From the NCBI GenBank assembly GCA_018970825.1, contig JAGWVP010000223.1:1-5890 (forward strand): a stretch of DNA of 5,890 nt, written 5' to 3'. A program made the position numbers and the translations under genes. Source of the stretch: a bacterium (GTDB lineage: Bacteria; Desulfobacterota; Binatia; UBA12015). The stretch's first letter is position 1. Every line of letters begins with the position of its first letter. Under the pieces are notes generated by a model that was given only the letters and a program-made list of their open reading frames with translations, ran no database searches and had not been told where the DNA came from. This document shows positions 1-5,890 of this stretch, in pieces.

Positions 1-2370
1 CGCCATGTCCGAGTCGAAGGCGAGCACGAACTGCTCGAGGTCGAGCTTCTGCTGCGTCGTCACGTTGAACACCGAAGCCGACAGGAAGCGGAAGACGGTG
101 TCGATGCTCCCGTCGTGAAGGAAGCCGAAGCCGCGCACCTGCGGCCCGCGGGATCCGTTGTTGCCGGGAAGGACGAAGTCGACCTGCGGCATCCCGAACA
201 TGCCGACCTTCGTGTAGGCGTTGCGCAGGTGCGCGACCTTGAACATCTGCGTCTCGTTCTCGAAGGTCGTGTCCCCGTCGCTGCCGAAGAAGCCCTTCGA
301 GGGGTCGAGCACGTGGCAGCCGTTGCAGGTGCGGACGGTGTCGCTCACCACGTCGAAGTAGAACGACCGCGCCCGCTGCTGGGCGAGAGTGAGCCCGTTG
401 TCGAGCCGGCGGTTCGGGTTCGGGGGGTGGCGCACGGAGAGCACGAAGTCGGCGAACGCCGACATCTCCTCTTCCCCGAGCGGCGCCGAGCGGCCGAGCA
501 GCCCCTCGAAGGCCGGTGCGAACTTCATGAACGCCTGCTTCTCGTCCCGGGCGTCTCCGCCCGGGTCGTTGCCGCCGGTCCGGTCGCCGCGCCAGTGCAT
601 CGGCCCCTGGTTCGCCATGCCGCGCAGGCTCTGCGTCGTCATCGGGCCCTTCAGCGGGTGGAAGTCCGGGTCCTGCCCGACGTTGAACTCGATCGGGTTC
701 GGGTTGTTCAGCACGTCGCCCCAGGGATCGCCGAGATCCCACGCGAGGCTGTCGAGATCGCCGAACACGTGACACGACGAGCACGACGCCTCGGCGTTGC
801 TCGACGACGCGGCCGCGTCGTAGAGGAACGGCCGCCCGTCGACGACCGAGGACGGCTCGGGGTCGTGCAGGAGGCGGTGGTCGATCTCGAGGTTCGTCGC
901 GAGATCGATCGTCGAGAGTCCGTCGTCGAAACGCGTCGCCACGTAGAGCCGTCCCCGGGCCTCGTCGAGCACGAGGCCCGTCGGGCCGCCGCCGCTCACG
1001 ACGACGTGATCGGCCTCGTCCGGCACGAAGCCGTCGGACTCGAGTTCCGCGGTCGAGAACGCGCCGACCTTGGAGGAGCCGAACGCCGCGACCCACAGCC
1101 GCTCGCCGTCCGAGGAGACCGCCATCCCGAGCGGGGTCGCGAGCGAGCGCTGCTTCGTGCCGGCCGGGCTCGGCACGACCGAGTAGTCGACGTGCTTGTT
1201 GAGCCGACGCGTCCGGACGTCCGCGCCGTCGAGGACGGTGATCCTCGCCTCGTGGAGGTGGCCGCGCACGGTCGAACTGCCGAGGAAGCCGCCGGGGCCC
1301 TCGAAGCGGACCTCGTTCCTCGCCTCGGTGTTGGTCGCGTAGACGCGGCCGCTCTTCGGGTTCACCGCGAGGTCGAACAGGATCGTCCCGACCGAGGCCC
1401 ACGACGCGGTCTGCACCGGCACCGCGGCGTTCGCGTCGATCCGGAAGACGTCGAGGTCGGGCAGCGAGAAGCGCACCGCCGGGCTCCAGTCGCGCCCGAG
1501 CGGGTCCTTCCACTTCGACGACGTGCCGTCGAAGCGGACGATGAGCCCGGTCTCGGGGCCGGGGACGGACGACCAGTTCGTGTTCGGCGCGGGCAGGCCT
1601 CCCGGCATCGTCGTGCCGAAGACGTTGCACGGCCCGGCCGAGGCGCCGCCGTTGCACACCGCCCCCTCGGTGACGGTCGTCGTGCGGTTGCCGGAGTGGA
1701 ACACCGCCGCGTAGACGCTCGCGCCGTCGGGGGAGGCGGCGAGTGCGCGCGGCGTGTCGCCGAACAGGTTCAGGATCGTGATCGGCGTGCCGCCGAGCGC
1801 GGCACCGGGCTGCGCGGCGTCGAACACCCAGACGTCGGCGCGGCCGACGCCGGGTGTCGTGAGCTGCGAGTCGCCCGGCCGGTTCTGCCCGCGGTGCGCG
1901 GCGGTGACGAAGGCGCGCGACCGACCCGGCCCCGCGAACACGACGTCGCGCGGCTCGTCGCCGACGAGCAGCGTCCGCACGACGCGCGGCGGGGACGAGG
2001 CGAGGTCGACGATGCTGACGCTGTCGGAAAGGTGGTTCACGACCCAGGCCTCGCCGTCGCCGCGGACGGCGACGGCGACCGGCTCGAGCCCGACGGGGAC
2101 GGATGCGACCGGCACCGGCAGGCCGGTTCGCAGCGAGAGGACCTCGAGACGGCCGTCGGGGGTGTTCACCGCGAGCAGCGTCGTGCCGTCGGGGGTCAGG
2201 GCGAGCGGACGGACCTGCCCGGACTCGAAGTTCTCGAAGGAGCGCGCCGCCGCCGGCAGGGCCGACGCCGCGATCGTCGCGAACGCGAGGGCGAGCGCGG
2301 CCGCTCGAACCCGGCCCGCGCCTCCGTTCACCCGCCCGCGGCGCGCGCCGCCCGATCGACCGAAAACCAT
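1..2370 (-). CDS. Secreted YVTN-type beta-propeller protein fused to a di-heme cytochrome c (MauG/CCP-like) module; C terminus cut by window edge
   Basis: The frame is open for 790 codons from the ATG at 2370 to the left edge, so the C terminus is missing. The start is supported by GGAGG at 2378-2382, seven bases upstream. Residues 1-42 look like a signal peptide: an Arg-rich n-region, a hydrophobic stretch at about 23-38 and an AAA cleavage site before R43. Residues about 53-525 carry beta-propeller strands of the YVTN/YncE type, for example VNHLSDSVSIVDL at 111-123 and RLYVATRFDDGLSTIDL shortly before the heme region. C239 and C248 could form a disulfide. Two heme c motifs follow: CSSCH (530-534) and CNGCH (682-686). 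The segments LKGPMTTQSLRGM (573-585), HWRGDR (592-597), LRNAYTKVGMFGMP (715-728) and FLHDGS (750-755) resemble the conserved blocks of di-heme cytochrome c peroxidase/MauG proteins. M724 and M727 are possible axial ligands. A periplasmic electron-transfer or oxidase role is inferred; the substrate is unknown. The 130-base spacer from the preceding gene could hold its own promoter, though none was recognised. Confidence 0.9.
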   Translation of the reverse strand, partial: MVFGRSGGARRGRVNGGAGRVRAAALALAFATIAASALPAAARSFENFESGQVRPLALTPDGTTLLAVNTPDGRLEVLSLRTGLPVPVASVPVGLEPVAVAVRGDGEAWVVNHLSDSVSIVDLASSPPRVVRTLLVGDEPRDVVFAGPGRSRAFVTAAHRGQNRPGDSQLTTPGVGRADVWVFDAAQPGAALGGTPITILNLFGDTPRALAASPDGASVYAAVFHSGNRTTTVTEGAVCNGGASAGPCNVFGTTMPGGLPAPNTNWSSVPGPETGLIVRFDGTSSKWKDPLGRDWSPAVRFSLPDLDVFRIDANAAVPVQTASWASVGTILFDLAVNPKSGRVYATNTEARNEVRFEGPGGFLGSSTVRGHLHEARITVLDGADVRTRRLNKHVDYSVVPSPAGTKQRSLATPLGMAVSSDGERLWVAAFGSSKVGAFSTAELESDGFVPDEADHVVVSGGGPTGLVLDEARGRLYVATRFDDGLSTIDLATNLEIDHRLLHDPEPSSVVDGRPFLYDAAASSSNAEASCSSCHVFGDLDSLAWDLGDPWGDVLNNPNPIEFNVGQDPDFHPLKGPMTTQSLRGMANQGPMHWRGDRTGGNDPGGDARDEKQAFMKFAPAFEGLLGRSAPLGEEEMSAFADFVLSVRHPPNPNRRLDNGLTLAQQRARSFYFDVVSDTVRTCNGCHVLDPSKGFFGSDGDTTFENETQMFKVAHLRNAYTKVGMFGMPQVDFVLPGNNGSRGPQVRGFGFLHDGSIDTVFRFLSASVFNVTTQQKLDLEQFVLAFDSDMA

Positions 2371-2377
2371 GCCTGAT

Positions 2378-2382
2378 CCTCC
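2378..2382 (-). promoter_or_regulatory. Ribosome binding site of the propeller-cytochrome gene
   Basis: On the minus strand this reads GGAGG, seven bases before the ATG at 2370. It decides the start in favour of this ATG over the in-frame GTG at 2331 (codon 14), which would also leave a usable signal peptide. Confidence 0.75.
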
Positions 2383-2383
2383 C

Positions 2384-2417
2384 CCGGGCCCGCATCCTGT
2401 CCGATGCCGGGGCCCGG
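2384..2417 (-). promoter_or_regulatory. Inverted repeat directly upstream of the ribosome binding site
   Basis: Arms at 2384-2395 and 2404-2417 pair over 12 base pairs (CCGGGCCC and GCAT blocks), with a two-base bulge at 2408-2409 and an eight-base loop. The structure ends one base from the GGAGG of the propeller-cytochrome gene. There is no U-run after it, so it does not look like a classic intrinsic terminator. It could be an mRNA structure affecting translation or an operator palindrome. The pairing is seen; any function is inference, and GC-rich DNA produces such pairings by chance fairly often. Confidence 0.4.
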
Positions 2418-2426
2418 CGCCACGGG

Positions 2427-2450
2427 AAAATGGACGCGCACCATCCGTCC
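2427..2450 (-). terminator. Possible weak intrinsic terminator downstream of the GNAT gene
   Basis: On the minus strand a five-pair stem GGACG/CGTCC (2446-2450 with 2432-2436) with a nine-base loop is followed by ATTTT (2431-2427), the only T-run in this spacer. It lies about 50 bases after the stop codon at 2501. The stem is short and the T-run is only four bases, so this is a weak candidate. The rest of the 2371-2500 spacer shows no recognisable promoter. Confidence 0.25.
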
Positions 2451-2500
2451 GGGCCGTCGGGGCGATGCCGGCAGGGCGGGGCCGTGGATCGGGAGGGGCC

Positions 2501-3250
2501 TCAGCGGAGCCGGATGCGCTGCAGGAGGTCCCTCACCCCGGAGACCACGAGTTCCCCGGCGTCGGAGAGCCGGTCGACCGCCCCGCGCCGGTAACCGGTG
2601 CCGATCTCGTTCAAGGCGACGTCCGGCACGCTCATGTCGTAGATGCGCAGGCCGTCCTCGAGCCGGACCCGGGCCTCCGGGTCGATCACGCCGACGAGCG
2701 AACGCATCTCGTCGTTCTCCGGCAGCACGATCGCCTGGAATCGTTCGATCCCGCGACGGCGCGCAGCCCAGCAGAGCGCCTGCACGAGCAGCCCGCCGAG
2801 CCCCCGGCCCTGCATGTCGTCGATGACCGCGACCGCGAGCTCGGCCTCGGCCGGGTTCTCCTTCGAGCGGATGAAGCGCGCCACGCCGAGCCCGTCGCGC
2901 CGGCCCAGGCGGGGGCCGCCCATCTCGGCCCCGATCGCGACGTGATCGCGTTCGTCGGTCGCGACCAGCCGGCGCAACATGCCCTCGGTGAGCCGAGGCA
3001 CCGGGGTGAAGAAGCGCCGGTACCGGGAGGCCGGCGAGAGGTGCTCGAAGCCGGCCCGCAGCCGCTCCCGGTCCCGGGCGTCCATCATCCGTAGCCGGAC
3101 CGGGGTGCCGTCGCGCAGGCGTCGACGCAGGGGAAAGGCCCGCGTGAGGGGCTCCGCGTCACCGCCGGGGATCGGCAGGGAGGCGAGTTCGAGAGTGCCC
3201 AGAACGGGAATCGCGATCTCCATGACGGCGACCATAACGCGATGCGGCAT
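2501..3250 (-). CDS. GNAT N-acetyltransferase, similar to the catalytic domain of Pat-type protein lysine acetyltransferases
   Basis: The 249-residue product has one GNAT domain at about 46-190. It opens with LRDGTPVRLRMMDARDRERL (45-64), followed by HLSPASRYRRFFTPVPRLT (70-88), a pattern familiar from the acetyltransferase part of bacterial Pat enzymes. The acetyl-CoA binding loop is QGRGLG at 147-152, and E137 lies in the preceding strand (AELAVAV). VLPENDEMRSLV (175-186) matches the late GNAT strand and helix. The NDP-forming acyl-CoA synthetase domain or cyclic-nucleotide-binding domain fused to some Pat proteins is absent. The roughly 60 residues after the core are not recognised. Transfer of an acetyl group from acetyl-CoA to an amine, possibly protein lysine, is expected; the substrate is unknown. 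The start is uncertain: ATGs at 3250, 3235 and 3223 are in frame and none has a good ribosome binding site. The shortest form (MEIAIPVLG, from codon 10) keeps the whole domain. The stop is TGA at 2503-2501. Confidence 0.88.
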   Translation of the reverse strand: MPHRVMVAVMEIAIPVLGTLELASLPIPGGDAEPLTRAFPLRRRLRDGTPVRLRMMDARDRERLRAGFEHLSPASRYRRFFTPVPRLTEGMLRRLVATDERDHVAIGAEMGGPRLGRRDGLGVARFIRSKENPAEAELAVAVIDDMQGRGLGGLLVQALCWAARRRGIERFQAIVLPENDEMRSLVGVIDPEARVRLEDGLRIYDMSVPDVALNEIGTGYRRGAVDRLSDAGELVVSGVRDLLQRIRLR

Positions 3251-3269
3251 GGCCGCAACCTGCGTATTT

Positions 3270-3310
3270 CCGGGGTCCGACCGGGGCTCCCGGTCGCTCG
3301 CCGACCCCGG
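3270..3310 (-). terminator. Strong nested inverted repeat between hslO and the GNAT gene; possible terminator or attenuator
   Basis: The outer arms CCGGGGTC/GACCCCGG (3303-3310 with 3270-3277) and inner arms CGACCGGG/CCCGGTCG (3289-3296 with 3278-3285) pair perfectly, eight base pairs each. The apical loop is three bases, and a six-base bulge (3297-3302) lies on one side only. The hairpin begins 18 bases after the hslO stop and ends 19 bases before the first possible GNAT start. No U-run follows (the next minus-strand bases are AAATACG), so termination is uncertain. Alternatives are an RNA-stabilising or attenuating structure, or a protein-binding palindrome. Confidence 0.5.
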
Positions 3311-3328
3311 GGTGCGCCCGGCAACGCG

Positions 3329-4285
3329 TCAGTGGCCGGGAGAGAGCAGCCCTCGCAGGTCCGGCGTCGCCACCCGGTAGACCGCACGGCAGAACTCGCA
3401 GGTGGTCTCCGCGGGATCCTCCCTGCGGACCATGTCCTCGATGTCCTCCCGGGGAAGCCCCGCGAGCAGCGCCAGCACGCGCTCGCGCGAGCAGCGGCAG
3501 GCGAACGCGACCTTCTCCCGCGCGACCTGGTCCCAGCGGAAGCCGTCGAGGAGACGCCCCGCCCACGCCCGGGCGTCGGGATCCTCCGCGGTCATCGCGC
3601 CGCGCAGCGGGTCGATCGCGTCGAGGTTGCGGACGAGCCGCTCGAGGTCGGCGCGGCTGCCCTCCGGCATCGCCTGCACGAGGAAGCCCGCGGCCCCGGT
3701 CGCCACCCCGTCCTGCACGGCGACGTCGATGCGCAGGAACGACAGGATCTGCTCGCTGTGGAGCAGGTACTCCATCATCGAGGTCTCGATGCCGCTGCCG
3801 AGGAACTCCGTCGAGGAGACGTAGGGATCGCGGCCGGGTCGGCTGCGCGCGATCTGCATCAGGCCGTCGCGCAGCAGCGGGCCGTCGACCGCGGCGACGG
3901 CACCGGGAGTCGCGACCGACACGCGGAGCCCACCCTCGCCCGGGAAGACGTCGGCGAGCAGTCGCCCTGCGCTGCCCGGGTTCTGGATCGAGAGCTGGAC
4001 CTGCGCCTCGGGGTTCAGCGTCGAGCGGACGAGCAGCGTCGCGGTCGCGAGCTCGGCCACGACCCGGGCCACGTCGTCGCTGCAGCCGAGGCGCGCGGTG
4101 ATCGCGCGCACGGCCGTCGACGTGCGCGCGACGAGCAGCCGCATCTCGCCCTCGCGCGTGAGCCCCCGCCAGAGCCCGTCCTGCGCGATCGGCGGGGCGG
4201 GCTCGACCCACGAGGTCGGGCCCGAGAGTCGCTCGGCCCGCAACCGCTTGTAGCGCTCGACCGCGCTTTCGCCTCCGTCGGCCAC
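3329..4285 (-). CDS. hslO: Hsp33 redox-regulated molecular chaperone
   Basis: Hsp33 is a cytoplasmic holdase. Oxidation of its zinc-bound cysteines releases zinc, unfolds the C-terminal region and exposes the client-binding surface. The product is 318 residues. The C-terminal redox switch is complete: CRC at 263-265 followed by SRERVLALLAGLPREDIEDM, then CEFC at 296-299 and AVYRV. The N-terminal domain shows LTREGEMRLLVARTST (42-57), SGIETSMMEYLLHSEQ (164-179) and AAGFLVQAMPEGS (198-210), all matching the family. About 40 residues precede the usual start of the domain, making it longer than the roughly 290 residues common in the family. The RGYV-type segment usual in the middle of Hsp33 is not evident; the corresponding stretch near 118-140 is divergent. 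C68 is an extra cysteine. The start is GTG at 4285: an in-frame TAG lies at 4297-4295, and AGGAGG is five bases upstream. The stop is TGA at 3331-3329. Confidence 0.95.
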   Translation of the reverse strand: MADGGESAVERYKRLRAERLSGPTSWVEPAPPIAQDGLWRGLTREGEMRLLVARTSTAVRAITARLGCSDDVARVVAELATATLLVRSTLNPEAQVQLSIQNPGSAGRLLADVFPGEGGLRVSVATPGAVAAVDGPLLRDGLMQIARSRPGRDPYVSSTEFLGSGIETSMMEYLLHSEQILSFLRIDVAVQDGVATGAAGFLVQAMPEGSRADLERLVRNLDAIDPLRGAMTAEDPDARAWAGRLLDGFRWDQVAREKVAFACRCSRERVLALLAGLPREDIEDMVRREDPAETTCEFCRAVYRVATPDLRGLLSPGH

Positions 4286-4290
4286 CGCGT

Positions 4291-4296
4291 CCTCCT
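4291..4296 (-). promoter_or_regulatory. Ribosome binding site of hslO
   Basis: A full AGGAGG lies five bases before the GTG at 4285. The in-frame TAG at 4297-4295 overlaps its first bases, so no start further upstream is possible. This fixes the GTG start and shows that the N-terminal extension of Hsp33 is probably translated. Confidence 0.8.
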
Positions 4297-4328
4297 AGCC
4301 GACCCGCGGGGGACGGGCCACACGCGAA

Positions 4329-4356
4329 CGGGAAGACGTCGCGCTCGTCGATCCCG
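4329..4356 (-). terminator. Imperfect hairpin just after the lipoprotein gene; possible terminator or intercistronic structure
   Basis: On the minus strand CGGGA (4356-4352) pairs with TCCCG (4333-4329), and inside it GACG (4349-4346) pairs with CGTC (4338-4335), with a small asymmetric internal loop and a seven-base apical loop. It starts two bases after the stop codon of the lipoprotein gene. The following bases are TTCGCG, with no real U-run. Position suggests 3'-end formation or mRNA protection; the structure is modest and may be chance. Confidence 0.3.
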
Positions 4357-4358
4357 CT

Positions 4359-5723
4359 TCAGCGGCCCGGGGACACCGTCGAACCGCGCCATCCCGGCGG
4401 CAGCACGCCCGAGACGAACTGCGGCACGTAGAACGCGTCGTGTTCCTCGGCCGCGCGCTCGGCGGTCTCGAGCGTGCCGTTGGCGAGGTTCACGTTCCAG
4501 GTGACGGCGAAGCCGCCCTGCGGTGCGAGTTCCGGGTGCGACTTCGCCGCGTAGGTCGCGAAGCGGTCGAAGCCGCAGGCGAGCTCCGGCGTCGGGCAGT
4601 CGACCTGCGCCTCGGTGCTCCACGGCGGCGGGATCCAGTAGACGGTGCCGCGCTCGCTCCACGGGCCGAGCAGGTCGGGAGCCGTGTACATGCGGATCTC
4701 GAACGAGAGCGGCGGGATCTGGAAGGTCACCCACCCCAGGTCGGGATGGACCTCGAAGACCGCCTCGGAGGTCCCGGGCAGCCCCTCGACCGGCGCGAGC
4801 TCGGTCATCGCGGCGTCGGCGCGCCAGGAGGGCGGCCCGCCGTCTCTCGCGCGCGCCAGGTACTCGGGGCGCGGCGTCCAGCCCGGCTGCTCGAAGTCGC
4901 CGACCGGCATGCGCGCGACCACGGTGCGCGCGTCGAAGCCGACGTCCTGTTGTCCGACCACGTAGACGTGGTCGCCGAGCAGCACGAGCCCGGTCGTCCA
5001 GGCGAGCGGCGTCGTCCCCGGCGACGCGAGCGCGTACGGGATCGGGTGCGAGGTCGTGCGCCAGCGCTCGGGCGGATCGTCGGGATTGGTCACGCGCAGG
5101 AAGACGTTGCCGAACGGCGCGAGCCCGCCCTCGCGGGTGTGGCGGCTCGCCGACACCAGCAGCGCGCGGCCGATGCGCACGCCGGCGAGCGGCCAGACGA
5201 TCTCGCCCTCGATCTCCCCGGGAAAGATCGCCTCGGGCGCGCCGCGGACGGTCCGCCAGTGCTTCACGATCGGCTGCGGCCGTCCCCCGCGGTCGAACCG
5301 GAGCGTACCGATCGAGTTGCCGACGACGCTCTCCTCGACCCGGTCGGGATCGACCCGGCGCTCGCAGTAGGAGCGCGGCGGCGGGCAGCGGTCCGCGACG
5401 CGGCCGAGGATCGTGTCGCCGAAGAGCCAGACCCAGCGCGAGCGGGAGAGCGGGATCGACGTCGCCACGTCGCCGCCGAGCCAGGTGGTGCCGAGATGCC
5501 GGCGCGGATCGATCAGCGCCTGGAGCGCCGGGTCGGGTGCGAGTTCGAGGCCGGTCGCCGACGGCGCACCGGGCACGTCGAGCGGGGCGGCCGTCTCCTC
5601 GCGCGAGGCGTCGTAGGCCTCGCGCGGAGCGCGAAACGGGGCCCGCGGCGCGCAAGCCGAGGCGAGCAGCGTTCCGACCAGCGCGAGGGCGCGGATCCGG
5701 CGTCGGTTCGGGACGACGTCCAT
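4359..5723 (-). CDS. Lipoprotein with a DUF4185-like (glycosidase-type beta-propeller) domain
   Basis: The 454-residue product has a lipoprotein signal: RRR at 7-9, a hydrophobic stretch RALALVGTLLASA and a lipidated C24 (LLASAC; Ala at -3 instead of the commoner Leu). Residue +2 is Ala, not Asp, so by the E. coli rule it would go to the outer membrane. The mature part has WLGGDVATSIPL (81-92) and VWLFGDTILG (98-107), the W-x-FGDT signature I associate with DUF4185 and related five-bladed, GH43-like folds. Further blocks are MYTAPDLLGPWSERGTVYW (345-363) and YAAKSHPELAPQGGFAVTWN (391-410), both typical of such propellers. Mature cysteines C113, C120, C376 and C383 could form two disulfides. 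No catalytic acid set could be assigned, so enzymatic activity on a glycan is only a possibility. The ATG at 5723 lacks a clear ribosome binding site but places the signal peptide correctly. The stop is TGA at 4361-4359. It precedes hslO by 73 bases. Confidence 0.85.
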   Translation of the reverse strand: MDVVPNRRRIRALALVGTLLASACAPRAPFRAPREAYDASREETAAPLDVPGAPSATGLELAPDPALQALIDPRRHLGTTWLGGDVATSIPLSRSRWVWLFGDTILGRVADRCPPPRSYCERRVDPDRVEESVVGNSIGTLRFDRGGRPQPIVKHWRTVRGAPEAIFPGEIEGEIVWPLAGVRIGRALLVSASRHTREGGLAPFGNVFLRVTNPDDPPERWRTTSHPIPYALASPGTTPLAWTTGLVLLGDHVYVVGQQDVGFDARTVVARMPVGDFEQPGWTPRPEYLARARDGGPPSWRADAAMTELAPVEGLPGTSEAVFEVHPDLGWVTFQIPPLSFEIRMYTAPDLLGPWSERGTVYWIPPPWSTEAQVDCPTPELACGFDRFATYAAKSHPELAPQGGFAVTWNVNLANGTLETAERAAEEHDAFYVPQFVSGVLPPGWRGSTVSPGR

Positions 5724-5736
5724 CGCGGGCCGCGTT

Positions 5737-5889
5737 CTACCGCGATCGCGCGAGGAAGTCCCGCGCCGCGCCCCCCGGGCGCGCCGTCCCCGGGATCGCG
5801 ACGCGGAGGGAGGCTCGCGGACCGGGCGCGCTCCCGGCCGCGGGGCCGGGTCGATCTCCGCCGCCCGGCGCGGTAGGTCCTCGGGATGG
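5737..5889 (-). CDS. Possible C-terminal tail of an upstream gene (partial)
   Basis: A frame open from the right edge ends at TAG (5739-5737), 13 bases before the ATG of the lipoprotein gene. Its last residues (ASLRVAIPGTARPGGAARDF, then LARSR) look like a plausible protein end, and those codons have high third-position GC. The first half is Pro/Gly-rich with poorer codon bias. The other two minus-strand frames are also open here, so openness alone means little. If real, it would extend the gene cluster to the right. Otherwise the 5724-5890 stretch is an upstream region in which I see no other feature. Confidence 0.3.
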   Translation of the reverse strand, partial: PSRGPTAPGGGDRPGPAAGSAPGPRASLRVAIPGTARPGGAARDFLARSR

Positions 5890-5890
5890 A

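Noticed and set aside
115..2376. Plus-strand open frame of 753 codons antisense to the propeller-cytochrome gene
   Set aside because: Its product is dominated by Arg, Ala, Val, Glu and Asp with no domain, as expected for the mirror of a GC-rich gene. The minus strand has a signal peptide, heme motifs and a ribosome binding site.
2402..2471. Nine-base direct repeat CGATGCCGG at 2402-2410 and 2463-2471
   Set aside because: Short repeats of this composition are expected by chance in such GC-rich DNA, and no further copies or symmetry support a binding site.
1754..3094. Plus-strand open frame of 446 codons spanning the spacer and parts of two genes
   Set aside because: It runs across a gene boundary on the opposite strand, has a low-complexity Pro/Arg/Ala product and shows no recognisable motif.
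3224..3254. Promoter-like TTGCGG and TATGGT with a 16-base gap upstream of the third possible GNAT start
   Set aside because: Only three and four of six bases match the sigma-70 boxes. It overlaps two possible start codons and would imply a leaderless transcript, so it is too weak to annotate.
3242..4504. Plus-strand open frame of 420 codons over hslO
   Set aside because: It is antisense to clear Hsp33 coding sequence with the four zinc cysteines. Its product is Arg-rich without motifs.
4015..5655. Alternative minus-strand frame of 546 codons crossing the lipoprotein and hslO genes
   Set aside because: It overlaps two recognised genes out of frame, and its product is an Arg/Ala-rich shadow without motifs.
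4440..5876. Plus-strand open frame of 478 codons over the lipoprotein gene
   Set aside because: It is an antisense mirror of the lipoprotein frame. Composition is biased to Arg, Ala, Glu and Asp and no domain is visible.
5886..5888. Plus-strand ATG at the right edge as a divergent gene start
   Set aside because: Only five bases of frame are visible and there is no clear ribosome binding site upstream.

Overview
The window is very GC-rich DNA, and every convincing gene reads leftward on the minus strand. High third-position GC, a periplasmic di-heme c-type protein and a lipoprotein with a lipobox suggest a GC-rich Gram-negative bacterium. A myxobacteria-like or related environmental lineage is my guess; there is no rRNA or marker gene here to settle it.

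Layout in the direction of transcription (right to left). (1) 5737-5889 may be the last 50 codons of an upstream gene; support is weak. (2) 4359-5723 encodes a 454-residue lipoprotein with a DUF4185-like, glycosidase-type propeller signature. (3) 3329-4285 encodes a 318-residue Hsp33 (HslO) redox chaperone with all four zinc cysteines (C263, C265, C296, C299), a GTG start, a strong ribosome binding site and an N-terminal extension. (4) 2501-3250 encodes a 249-residue GNAT acetyltransferase resembling the catalytic domain of Pat-type protein lysine acetyltransferases. (5) 1-2370 is a 790-codon open frame, cut by the left window edge, encoding a secreted beta-propeller protein fused to a di-heme, MauG/cytochrome c peroxidase-like module (CxxCH at 530-534 and 682-686).

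The genes are co-directional, with spacers of about 13, 73, 78 and 130 bases. The last three spacers each hold an inverted repeat. The strongest (3270-3310, sixteen base pairs in two nested arms) lies between hslO and the acetyltransferase gene. Another sits directly upstream of the ribosome binding site of the propeller-cytochrome gene. The cluster could be one operon with structured junctions or several units separated by GC-rich terminators without U-runs; sequence alone does not decide.

Hsp33 responds to oxidative stress in the cytoplasm, Pat-like GNATs modify cytoplasmic proteins, and the di-heme protein would act in the periplasm. A shared redox theme is possible but is inference. I found no tRNA, rRNA, CRISPR array, insertion sequence or origin. 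The most distinctive element is the propeller/di-heme fusion; I see no clear evidence of an entirely new system.
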